From positions 12,690,774 to 12,754,773 of the forward strand of contig JASSKH010000015.1 of the NCBI GenBank assembly GCA_031763025.1: a stretch of DNA of 64,000 nucleotides. The letters run 5' to 3'. Origin of the DNA: Macrocystis pyrifera. Its lineage: Eukaryota; Sar; Phaeophyceae; Laminariales; Laminariaceae. The position numbers and the translations under genes were made by a program. The notes below the pieces were generated by a model. That model worked only from the letters and a program-made list of their open reading frames with translations. It made no database searches and had not been told where the DNA came from. Below, in pieces: positions 1-12,900 of the stretch; position 1 is the first letter of the stretch, and every line of letters begins with the position of its first letter.

Positions 1-64
1 CCAGGACATTTTGGGCTCCAAAGTCGATAAAGGTTAGGGGACGATGGTTTCCATTTACAGCAGT

Positions 65-272
65 GGTCCCTCTATAGTGCCGGTTGCCCTCTATAGTGCC
101 GCTTTCCCGCCTATAGTGCCCGTGTATTGGCCTCGCACAGATGGGATTCACCAGTGCAGTAGTGTGCGGAGGGATTAGTGCCGGTTGACGCTATAGAGCC
201 GGTACTAAGTCTTGTTGGATGGCGCATATCATATCGGCACTAACTATAGAGGGACCGGCACTATTGTACACC
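65..272 (+). mobile_element. Family B MITE copy 1
   Basis: Inverted ends GTCCCTCTATAGTGCCGGT and its complement enclose a non-coding interior with extra internal copies of the end motif. Confidence 0.7.
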
Positions 273-294
273 TACGTAGGCCACTATTAATAGT

Positions 295-484
295 AGTCCC
301 TCTATAGTGCCGGTTGCTCGCTATAGTGGCGGTGGAATCGCTTGGCACCATAAAGATGGGATTAACTATTAATAGTGTGGTAGTGTGCGGGGTAATTAGT
401 GCCGGTTGACGCTATATATAGTACCGGCATTGTTAGCCAATAGCGCATACATATCGGCACTAACTATAGAGGGACCGGCACTAC
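295..484 (+). mobile_element. Family B MITE copy 2
   Basis: Same inverted ends as copy 1. The interior (GGCACCATAAAGATGGGATT) is nearly identical to that at 56831-56850. Confidence 0.75.
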
Positions 485-790
485 TGTGCTGGTATCCGCG
501 AAGATGGTTGACACACACTGTGTATGAGACGAAGGGACTGACGCTGCCAACCATTGGCCTAGAGCGAAGGTCGGGGCTATAGTTACATTCGTCCGGCACC
601 CAGGGTGCGTCAAAACCATTTCCTCCAGCAACTGGTACCAGGTAAGCACCTTCTCAAAAGTATCCGCTGAGTACACCCTATCCCACCGGCGCATGGTTAT
701 CCGGGTATGAAATACCCACACAGGGCCATACTCGGGTATATATACCCTATACTCTACCCATGCCAAAATACACCCTTTGCATATTTGCTA
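485..790. other. 3' flank of gene 1, no feature recognised
   Basis: No coding signal and no strong repeat structure; it lies downstream of the gene 1 stop. Confidence 0.4.
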
Positions 791-970
791 CTAACGGACC
801 CGAGAGCGGCTGCGGGCGCGGGACCCCGCAGAGCCTGTCCCCCCTCCGCTAACGCCTCCACCGTCCATAGCCCGCCCGCGCGATGATTGGCGGCCGTTAC
901 GTCGCTGCAAGTCTTGGCCAGCCGCGTCAGCGATGACGCCAGAGGACAGGGTTGACATGGAGATGAGTGC
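791..970 (-). CDS. Gene 1 exon 11, C-terminus and stop
   Basis: Acceptor CACCTGCAG, then ALISMSTLSSGVIADAAGQD and LQRRNGR, matching the terminal I..L..AA....D..R of PI synthases. A Ser/Gly tail follows, ending RARSRSRVR and TAG. The basic end resembles the lysine-rich tails of family members. No clear polyadenylation signal was seen. Confidence 0.7.
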   Translation of the reverse strand, partial: ALISMSTLSSGVIADAAGQDLQRRNGRQSSRGRAMDGGGVSGGGTGSAGSRARSRSRVR

Positions 971-3900
971 CTGCAGGTGCAAGTGTGCGGGTGGGGGTCG
1001 AAGTACTCATGTCATGCATGTCCGAAGTCGTACGGCCATAGACCCTCGCATCCCTACAATGGAGCGGGGGGGGGGGGGGGGGGGGGGGGGGGGAACCAGG
1101 CGTACTCATTTGTTGCTTGCTTTAGTCACTTGACCATTGACCACGCACCCCTTCCGAGACGGAGCACCGTTCCTACTCCTAATAGAGACACCTCCAACAA
1201 TTGGGCGCTCATTACGTTGTTTCCGTGTACTACATAGAAACTTTTTGCGAATCTTATCCCCTCCCTGTTTGGCCGCCAGTGGCAGTGTACTTGATATCAT
1301 GCATGGCCGTAGTCGTATCACTATACATCCTCGCATCCCTACAATGCCGGGACGGAGCAAGTCGGGTTTTCACCGACCAGACAGACATTGCTTCTTGCAC
1401 CAAGCGCGAAGCGCAGTGAGGTGTGTGTCGGCGAGTCGCATGAAGGAGGGGCTGCATGCATCTTACTAAGCATCGCTTCTGAAGCGGATTTTCTAGCACA
1501 TGGATGTCAGCTTCAAAATCAGGAGGGGTGGGGGAAGCAAAACGCGCGCGAGGGCTTGTGAATTGTACTGGTACAGGGGTAGGAGCTTTTTTTTTTTTTT
1601 TCTGAGACTCCTAACTTGAGGAGCTGTACATCTCTACTATAACGGGAGATTATACTAAATAGGACCATACGGTACGGTACACCCAAAAACCAATATATAT
1701 TTCCTCTTTTTGCTAACAATATTTGGTCCTATTTACCATAGACCCCAGTGATACCAAAAACTGATTTTCAGAAGAAAAAAAAGGACGCTCAACCTCGGCC
1801 TATCGTAAAAGTCGGCCAAAACATATTGCGAACAGCAAAGAGATTGACGACAAGGCATGTCTTAACCCCTTTCATAGTTCAGTACCCGTTTTGGGACGAA
1901 CCGCTCAAATTGTCATTACTTCGTCCCCAAAATGCGGCTGCAGTCCTTAGAGGGATACAACCCGATGAGCAATCTTCCATGGCGTAGCTCTACATCAGCC
2001 ACTAGTGTAAAAAAACAAAAACGACGCAATAGCTGGGTAGTTTTTCAGTCCCAAAGCCCCATCAGTCAGAAATAGGTCGGCCAAAAAAAGGTATAAGGTA
2101 CATAAGTAGTACCCCTTTCGTAGTACGCCTCCATAATAAGCCGTCATGATAAGATAATAAGCCGCCACCCCTCCTTGTCTCTCACCTGAATGCAGCTCAG
2201 CAGCTGGCGAGCCGCGCAGCAGACCATCAACCCCATCCAAACCACCTTCCACGCCACGGCAAACTCTTCTCCTCCCCAACCCCCCCCCCGCAAAAACCCC
2301 TTCCGCCTCCTTTCCAGTCGAAGAAGCGAGCCCACCATGTTCCTCTCCTTCCTCCAACATTTCTCCTTCGTCGCCGATTCCGAAACCGCCAGAATTGACA
2401 GTCTCGTGTCCTGAATAACGTCCCTCTATGATGTAGGAAACCCCATCCACGAAGAGGGAGCCGGCCTTGAGCGCGGTCGATCGCAGCCCGCGCGGCAGGG
2501 AGGCGGAGGCGGCCATGTAGGACCACAGAAGGAACGCCTCACTACCCAAGGAAACCTGCGAGTAGGCGAGCGAGCGAAACAAACAAACGAACGGTGATTT
2601 GTTTGTTCGATGTTCGCTGTAACCGCCAAATTTGTTGTTCACTGAGGGAGAGAAACGCCTCATTTTCCCAAGGAAACCTAGGCGAGCGGAAGGTACGAGA
2701 AAAGTAGGCGTTATCTAGGCATGCCAGGATACGGGTAGCGCCTACAGTGATTTTTCTGAGGTTCTCTTGCTTGAGAAGTACACTTCACCTAAAACCTGAT
2801 TTCTCGTTAAAAGATATCCACTGGCCCAGGGTCAAACGGATACTCTTGTAAAAACACTAAATGCGATTTCCACGACATTGGGCATTTACTCAGCGCCCTC
2901 AAGAAGCCCCGTCGGTCATAAAGGTTACCCCCATCGAAGCGCGCCTCTAAGCCGCTGCCCTTCCAAGGCAAACCGTGCAAGGGGTACGTAGTCACTCCCA
3001 CCATCAACCTCAACCCCCCCCACAAAAACTCCAACACCAGCGCCTAAACCAGCAACAACACCAAACTACCACGCCTCTAAGCCGCTGCCCTTCCAAGGCA
3101 GTTACGGTCGAGAGAAGGCGCGCAATGCACGGAGTACGTGGACACTCCCAGCACCAACATCAACCCCACGGACGCGAACACCAAGAATGCCAATCCCAGC
3201 GCCTACACCAACACTAAACTACCATAACAGACTACATTACCATCAACGCCACCACTACTGCCACCAAAACCACCAACAATAATGCTTCCCTACACTAGCA
3301 ACACCGCCGCCGACAGCACAGCCAGTACCGTCACCAACACCAGCACCGCCAGCGCAATCACCAAAACAACACCAGCAGCAGCAACAACAACAACAACGAT
3401 AACAACACCGCCACAAGAAACAACACCAAGACGAACACCAACAAGATCAACACCACCAGCAACACCAACACAACAAATACCACCGCCACCAACATCAATC
3501 CAACCACAGCAGCCACCATCACCATCAGCGCTAACAATACCAACACCATCATCACTACCGCAACACCCGACAGCAACACCAACGCCAAGGTGCTGTCAGG
3601 GCAGAACATCTCTATGCAAAACTTCAACACACCTTGAACAGATCAGATAGATCAGATCATAGATTAGATCATAGATGAGATCATAGATGAGATCATAGAT
3701 CAGATTCCCACTTGAATCATCTAGTTATTTCAGGGCAGATAGATAGTTGGATAGGTACATTCCTGATATGTATGATCTGTACGATCTAGCTCATGCTGCC
3801 GGGTGGGAGCCGCATAATCAGCGTGATCTAGCACACGTCGCCTGTGTTGGATCTGTACTATACAGCTCCTGTATAACCTACAATAACGGAAGCTTAGGAT

Positions 3901-6900
3901 CTAGATTATCAATCTGAAGATTATCTATCTGTAGATGATCCATCTTATCTGTCCAACATATAAAAAAACCCAGGTCAGGCCAGGTCAGGTTCGGTCAAAC
4001 CTCGCGGGGTCAGCTCAGGTCGGGTCGTCTTAGCGGTGACCGGACCCAATCCGCGAGAACTAGAAAACCACCTGGCCGACCCATCCCAGCCCAACCGGTG
4101 AGATATAAAAAACTTCCTGACTCGACCCGCGGGTTGGAGACGTGGCCTATGAAGAGACTCGAAAAACTCTGAACATGGAACAAGATCTGTCTCCTGCGAA
4201 TATACCCAGGTAGGCCATTTTTCTCACCACGGTAAGAGCCAAGGGATGCCTTAGCATGAGGTGGGTCGCGAAATCGGGTGCCGCCCCTCGTCCCCTCACG
4301 AACGTACCGCCTGCTAGAGGACGAGATCCGCCCGCGGTGCTAGCCACCGAAAGCTGCAGCCAGTTAGCCGCTGAAAAAAGAAAATAAGCGGGGGGGAAGA
4401 GGGACGCAGAAAACAAACGCACAAAGGATAGGATGAATCAAGAAAGAAAGAAAGAACAAGCCGATAAAATTTCGACATTTGATCGTATGTACATCGATTT
4501 TTTTGGTTCAGTATCCGCACCAGAAGCTAAAAGCTGCAGCCAGACGATGCCGCTAAAAAAAAAAAGCGCAGGGAAAAGGGAAAAAAAAAAAAAAAAAAAA
4601 AGAAACAAAAAAAAATACTCTACGAGTAGTTTCATTTTTTGTTGTTGTATACTGGAATGTATCACATCACACATCGGACAGACCGCATAGATCAGACAGA
4701 TCGGAAACATCAGACAGATCATATCCTCACTCCATGATCTGTACAGCTCAAGGCAGATATACTCCTGATCGGTGTGATCTATAGCTCATGCTGCCGGCTG
4801 GGAGCCGTACTATCTTCATGATCTACTGTACCAAACGAAACCCAGTATTACGGAGGGCCATAGTAAATAGAGCCTACGGTACACACAAAAAAACCTATAC
4901 ATTCCCCTATTTTTACAACAATATTTGGTCCCATTTACTATGGTCCCCCGTAATTTAAATACAAAAAGACTACAGAAGTACTTTGAAAACAAAAAAGGTA
5001 CAGTGATCACGGGGGACCATAGTAAATAGGACCTACAGCAACACAAAACCTATAAATTTCCCTATTTTTACCAAAATATTGGGTCCTATTCACTATGGTC
5101 CCCCGTAAATAGTACATTGAACACAAAGAAGGTACAGTCGTTAAAAACAAAAAAGGTACACAACGTGCTGTAGTCGTTTACTCCTCTCACTTATGTCTAG
5201 AGCAAGCATTCCGCTGAAGAGCTGACGGTGCCGTTCGTCAGTGTCCAGCAGGATCAGCGACCCCAGAATTACCAAGGTGGCGAGTCGGTCCCCTGCAAAA
5301 CAAAGGGGGGTGGGGGGGGGGGTGTTCCAGCGGCCCCTTAGGCGTTTTGTCTCTGCATAACTTGTTTTTAATAGGAATATGTTCGTGAAATTGCAAGGTT
5401 ATAAAAGAATACGAGTACGTGTGTGCTACCAAGCCAAGCGGGCCCAAGAATGATTCTAAGAGGCGAAGGCGGCCCCCTGCAGCATCAGCGGAGGAAGGGT
5501 TTCCAGCATTAGATGAGGCGTATATAAAAAATCTTCAGAGTGTTGCTTGCGTGAAATCTGCAATCATTTTGACATTACAGGCGTTTATTCATGTATACAC
5601 CAGGTCAAGTACGCAGAAATATCACGAAAGTGGGCCCGGCCCCCCTGCAGCAGAATGGGGAAGGGTTTTCAGCGGCAGACAAAGCGGTCCATCAAAACTA
5701 TTAGTAGGTGTCAAAAACGGACCGTCCCAAAATATGACCGTTTCATAGCATGACGTTTCAAGATATTTTACCGTTATGATCGTTTCAGCATTTCATACGA
5801 ACTTTCGAAAATAGTACCATTTCGTAGAGCTGTGAGTGGGCAGGATTTCCCGACTACTACTAACAATAACTCCCAGGTAGTCGGTAGGTGCCGTCAGCCG
5901 ACCAACCGAGAATAATCCAGCTGGTGGTCAGCCAACTTGCCAACTTTAAGTCCGGCGATCAGCTCTCCCCGGCAGAGGGGGGCCCCCGCCAAAAAATAAA
6001 ATAAAAAGTATCCCGCATTCAACAATCCTTCGTACTGTTGACATCAATATTGATCCTGCTCTAAGTATGCAAACACAAAGTAGTAGGTCAGATAGAGCGA
6101 GTTAACTATTTACAAGTGTCCGACTACTTTGGATACTAATAGTAGATCCGAGAGTACCGTCCCTAAAGACCATTATTTAATAGCACCAAGAACTATTAGT
6201 AGAATAGGTGACTATTTGCGGGGGTCCCCGGTGGCTTGGTAGGTGGTCCGCGTACCTGTCAAGATCAATTTCGTGGGTTCAAGCCCCACCGAGTGCATGC
6301 TCATAGGGACTTTTTCTTGCATAAAAAAATTGATAAGCGGAAAGCGCGAAAGCGTGAGTTGGCTACATTCGATGAAAATCGACGAGCAGTGGGAATGCTG
6401 AACCCTATGCGCGACAAAAAATAAAGGCACGTACCGGGGGGGAGAAGGGACGACACCTGTGACCACGGCTTGTCCAGAAGATCGTCGAGGGTAAAACCTC
6501 CTACGAGTGGGCTGGGAAGTAAAAGTGATGGATGACAAAAAAAAAAAAAAAAAAAAAAAGGTAAAAAGGACCAAATATTGCTAGTAAAAATAGGGAAATG
6601 AATAGGTTTTTGTGTGTGCCGTAGGTCCTATTTACTATGGTCCCCCGTAATAGTGACTTAATTCGTGCTGACTCACAACTTTACCAGAATATTACCGTTG
6701 CAGAATCCAACCATTTGTGAATGAATGTGACCGTTGGATCACTCACCCATAGTAGCGAGGACCACGCCGAAGTCGTCCATGGGCACGCCCGGCTGGCTTG
6801 AAGCCCACCTGCCCACATATTGCACAATAGCAGTCTCTATTAATAGTTAATTATCTCGTTCCAACTTTTACTTTTTGTGCGGACCTGTCTTGTGATATAT

Positions 6901-9900
6901 GCACAACCCTTTTCCTGCCGTCAACAGTATCACACAAACTTCATGTAGTTTGACCCCACACCATATTCAAGTAGTTCCAAAGGAATTCCAGTGAGGACCG
7001 ATGATAACGACAAAAGCACCAGGAATACTACAGCAGCAGTCACAATAACAAGAAGAAGAGCAACTGATCTGCGACTAACATATCAACATATTACGGGGGT
7101 CCATAGTTAACAGGACCTATGGTATACATAAAAAAAACCTTTATATTTACCTATTTTTACTAACAATATTTGGCCCTATTAACTATGGCCCCCCGTAATA
7201 GTAGCATCAACGACCGCCACAGCGCGCTGCTGGACAGCGGTGTCACGAGGTTCTACCAGCAGTCCGCAGCATGACGCCGTAGCAAGGGGTCGTCTTCGAG
7301 GATGCGTTCGTGCGTTCACAGACCAGCAGAATGAAAACAACAACAACAACAACAACAACGAAAGCAGCAGCATAGAACAAGGACAGCAACAACCACTGCA
7401 TCACCAACAAATATCGGCACACTTTCCAGCAGAGCAAGTCGAAGGTGTAACCAAGTCCCATGTAATGCAAGGTTTAAGCGTTGACGCCCCCCCCTTCCTT
7501 CCCCCCTTTCCTTCCATCTACTTCCCCGCCTCCTTCTCAAAAAGGAAAAAAAAAAAAACGCCGCTTACATGGCAAATAATATCGAAACTGGGCGAGGGCC
7601 AAAAATTCAAGCTGGAGACTAGCGACCAGTCCCCCAATAGCTAACGACCAGCCCGCAAAGAGCTACTGACCAGTCCACCAAGAGCTGGCGACCAGGTCAC
7701 GTTCGAAGCGTTGTGCTACTACTCTAGCCGCACGCAACGGCAGAAGTTGCCAAAGGCATAGGGGAGGGCCATCGCGACGTAGAGGCTAACGAGCAGCACA
7801 CGAGAGCTAGCGACCAGTCTACGAAGAGCTAACGACCACCTGTAACGTCATGTGTATACTTAAGCCGCAGTTTTACCACCAAATTGTGTTGAAGGCGTGG
7901 GCGAGGGCGAGAGCTCAAGGCTAGCGACCTGCTCGTGAAGAGCTAACGACCAGCCCACGAAAAGCTACCGACCAGGATACACATGCACCGTTATGTTTAT
8001 ACGATAGCCGCTAGAGCTGCGAGTAAGTCATGCCTTGCCCGACTTGACGGCTGGGTATTAGTCGGCTGGCGAATAAGCCAACTATTAACTAAATCTACGT
8101 TTCTCAAAACAGGTTACCTTGCAAGCCTCGAGCGCATCCGTCAGATGAACAGACGCAGAACCGTAAGTACAGAAGCAGCAGTAGACGCACGGACACATCC
8201 ACACACTCACACATGGGCCAGATGAGACAGATCATCTACAGATCATTCCCACAATGATCTAGATCCTTTAGGGCAGATAGATAGATAGATTCCTGATCTG
8301 TATGATCTGTATGATCTAGCTCATATTGCCGGGTGGCACCTGTATAATCTGCATGAACTAGCACATGTCTCCTGGGTAGGATCTGTACTGCTTGTACAGA
8401 TCCCGCACGGCACACCTCAGAACGGCAGACTAGCATCTAATAGATGATCTATCTGATCTATCTGTAGAGGATCTGTCCGACGTGTCACATAACGAAAGGT
8501 GAGGATTTACATGATCTACATCATCAGTAATCATTTTTGGCCTGACGTGTGCAAGGATACAAACTATAATACCTAGCCAACTAACAACTAGTTGGCGACA
8601 TAATAGTCAGTCAATTCCTTGCGTTAAAAACTAGTCGGTGAGAGCCACACTTGAGTACAATACCTGCATAGAATATCGAAGGCATGGGCGAGGGCGATGG
8701 CGAGGAGGGTGATGTCCGGGTTGACGGTAGCCCGAGAAGCTGCGACAGCGATGCAAGCTAGGCGGAGGTAGCACAGGGTCAACACCAGGGTGCGCAGAGC
8801 CAGCACCTGTTACCGTGTACGTAGTTGTATTTGGAAAACGAACAAACAAAGCGGTGAGATCGAAAAAATCCTCAAACCTCACGCTTGCAAGGTTGATACT
8901 ATTACGGGGGGCCATAGTTAATAGGACCTATGGTATACATAAAGACCTATATATTGAACTATTTTTCCTAACAAAATTTGGTCGCATTAACTATGGATCC
9001 CCGTAATATTACGGGGCTCCATAGTAAACAGGACCTACGGTACATACAAAAAAAACTATATATTTCCCTATTTTTTCGAACAATATTTGGTCCTATTTAC
9101 TATGGTCCCCCGTAATACTAAACTGTAGTGATACTTTGATACGTGCAATACGTATTTATACCGCAGATACACGAATGTAAAAACACTACGAGAAAAACAC
9201 AAAGAACGCAAGTCCAAAAGAGGAAAACAACAAACTGCGGTTTCCTGAGAAGAAAACGAAAAGACGACAACAAAAAATGGGAGACAACGTAGAGTCCGAG
9301 AGCAAAACAAGACGAAAACGAACAAAATAGAACAGAAAACGGGCCAAGGACAGCTCGAGAGGCGACCATGACTATGGAGGCTGGATCATACGGGTATTTT
9401 AGTTGGATGGCCATCTACAGTAAGCCAACCAACCGACTTAATTTCAGCAATAAAACACACAAACTTAATTTCTTGTCTGGCTTGGTGTTGTTGCATTCTC
9501 GTTTGCACCCAGTACTTTGGCATTTTCACCTGCTCTTACGTACTTGTATCTTGATTCATTCGCGATTATTTTTTTGCTTTTCTCCGTCTCACCGCTATTG
9601 TCTGACCACAGAACTATTCGTATCATTAATAGTAGAGTATCTCTAGGGTAAATAATCAGGACGGACACTGGGTGTACTGACGTATTTGGGTAGAAACAAC
9701 GGTCTGACGTGAAGACAACCCACTTCGAGCCTCAAGCGCGCCAAGTCAGATACAAAAGCGCAGATTGTGGCAACTTGTCGGACGCAAACCAACTAAAATA
9801 CCTAAGCCAACTGTTGGCCAACTATTAATTAGCTGGCGACACATACTCAGCCAACTCACAGTCCCACAAACTACAGAACGCAGCAAACTACGAAGACCTA

Positions 9901-12900
9901 GCTAACCAATAACTAGTCGGCGACTCATAGTCAGCCAGACGGAGGTACTGTAGCACAAGGCCTGCCCTAAGGAGCGCCGAGCCAGCTCCTGTTACGGCAT
10001 CGTTACGGACGTGTTTCCAGCGCATGACACACGAAAACAAGACTCACACAGCTTCAATTACTGTACACGTCGGAGCGCTTGGCCGCAGGCAACTTCATGT
10101 AGGTCACCCGCTCAGCTCCTGCCAGGAGCTTATTTTCTCTCAACATCAATGCGGCGTACACAGTGGCTCTAACATACGCGCAAAGCAGCAACACACAGCG
10201 CGTGAAACACATACCAGGGAGCGCTCGACCCTAAGGCACTTCAAGCATCCAAGCAGGCCACCCTCTTATCCCCTGCCACGAGGTGCTACGATGTCCCCTT
10301 CTGTCAACATCGATGGCGCGTACGTATTGATTCTAATAGACGCGCATACAACACATGTGTCACATACAGCACATACGACGGAACGCATATCAGGGAGTGG
10401 TTGACCCCGGGTAACTTCATGCAGGCCACTTCCTTAAAATGGCATCTACCACGAGGTCTTTTTCTCTCAACATCGATGGGGCTTACTTACTGGTTCAAAC
10501 CTACGCGCATACAGCAACATACAGCGTATACAACGCATTCAACACATACCTGGGAGCGCTTGACCCCAGGCAGCTTCATGTAGGCCACGCCCTTGACTCC
10601 CCTCACGAGGTCCGCGCCGCTGAGCATTGGGTAGAGGGGGACGGGGTACTCATGTCATGCCTCTACAGTGCGGTAGAGAATACAGAAACGCAATGGTAGG
10701 GGGAGAAATATGCCTCTACAATGCGGTAAGGTGTGCTCATTGTCAGGCATGGCCATAGTCGTATGGGCCATAGACCCTCGCATCCCTACAATACCGGGGA
10801 TGGGGCACGTCGGGTTTTCACCGTTCAGGAAGGCATTGCTTGCGGCAAGTGCGAAGCGTAGATCGTGATTAATCTGATGATCTGATGAGTGAACTGTAAT
10901 AGTAAACTGACCTTTGGCCCGGAATGTCTAACACGGCTACCTCCTTGCCCTGAGGATCCGTCAACACCACCGATTCTCCATCGTCGTTAAGAACCTCCTT
11001 CCTCCGCAGAGATCCATCCTGATTGGCCAACAGTTACAGCAGTAGACCAATCACGCATTAGTCTAATACATCAGAACAGGTACAAGAACAGCTTCAGTAG
11101 CGTGCAGCAGTGGAGGTTTGCTTCAAAGCACAGGAGTAGAGAACAGGAGTGTGGAACAGTGCACTCACGACCAGGAGCAGAGAAGGGTAGAGTAGACTCG
11201 AGAAGAATACAAAAAGTACGGTATGAAGAAACTGGTCAAAACGTGCACAGAACATAGCATAGCATGGTGCACACCAGTGTTTACCTGGGTCTGCTGCAGG
11301 AGGGATGAAGATATTACGGGGGTCCATAGTTAATAGGACCTATGGTATACATAAAAACCTTTATATTTACCTATTTTTACCAACAAAATTTGGTCCCGTT
11401 AACTATGGACCCGAGTAATAACAACCCAAGAAAAACGCCAACCAAGACGAATTCTCCGAATGCTAATCTCCCATCCCCCTACAAATCAACAACAACCACC
11501 CACCAATCACCAATCAACAATCACCAAGCACCCACCAATGAACTCACCTTCTAAAAAAGAACAAGACATGCTCTGAAAAAACGAAAGGCATTTATCATAA
11601 ACAACTGATTACCCTACAGCAGTAGTTCGATTTTTACCTGTCTAACCACCAAACACCAATCACGAGTCACCAGTCACCAACCAGTCACCAACCGCAAACC
11701 ACCAATCATCAACCACTAACCACCGATCACTAGGACTGTGAGTTGGCTGACTACAAGCTACCGACTAGTTATCAGTTGGCTAGGTTCTGGGGCTGTGAGT
11801 TGGCTGAGTATACGTCGCCGTCTACAGCAGTTATTAGTTGGTTTGGTTCTGGGACCATAAGTTGGCTGACTGACTACTCGTCGCCGACTATTAAAATAGT
11901 TATTACTGTAGTTGGCTAGGTACCATAGGGCAGTGAGCTGGCTGACTACAAGTCGTCGACTAGTTTTTAGTTGGCTAGGTATTAAAGTTTGTTGGGGGCG
12001 GGGACTTGCGGCGTTCTGCGTCTTCGTATCTGGCTAAACGCGTTTGTTTACCCGGTATGTGAAAAAATACTACACTGTATGCCAATTTGTTGGCTTATTT
12101 TGCTACTTAACTAAAAACTAGCCGTCAACGTCGTTATTATAGTAGTAAGCCAATGACCAGCCCTACCAATCACCAGTCACCAACAGCCAGTCAGCAACCA
12201 CAAATCGCCAACCCCTAACCAATCATCAATCACGAAATCAATCAGTCACCACCGTCACCAACCACTAATCACCGAATAACCGCCAAACCCCAACCAATCA
12301 TCAATCACGAAACCGATCAATCGCCAATCAACGAACACCAATCACCTGGTTCGTCCAAAGCAGAGCGTTTCCAGGCAGTTCGTCGAATTCCTTCTGCGTC
12401 AGCTTTCCCGGACAGCAGTACACTGTTCATACAAACCATGTAAATCACACAAATCATACAAAATTACACCAGTACATATATATGATCAAGTAACAAAGAG
12501 GAGCTACGCGATGAAGGGAAAAGGAAGCTGGGTGACCCATGAGGGACTTCATTTTGTACGCGATATGTAGACTGGTCGTACAGGTCATGGAAAACCAAAG
12601 AGGCGACATGCGATGCAGGTAAAGAAGAGGAACACGGGGATGGGAAAGGGGCAAGCAAGTTACCGCAGTAGCAAAACCTCCATCAGGTATTACACTGGCG
12701 CTAGCGGGGAGGGGGGGGCGGGGTGTACTCATTACCATGCACGGCCGTAGTCGTACGACCACAGACCCTCGCATCCCTACAATGCCGGGACGGAACACGA
12801 CGGGTTTTCACTGAGCAGGCAGATATTGCTTGCACCAAGCGCGAAACGCCGTGGGGTGTTCGGCGAGTAGCATAAAACAGTGGTGGTAGCAAAAACACCT

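Noticed and set aside
6236..6310. Possible tRNA genes at family S heads
   Set aside because: Box A/B-like motifs are present, but the cloverleaf is not intact and the sequence continues into a SINE body and poly(A).
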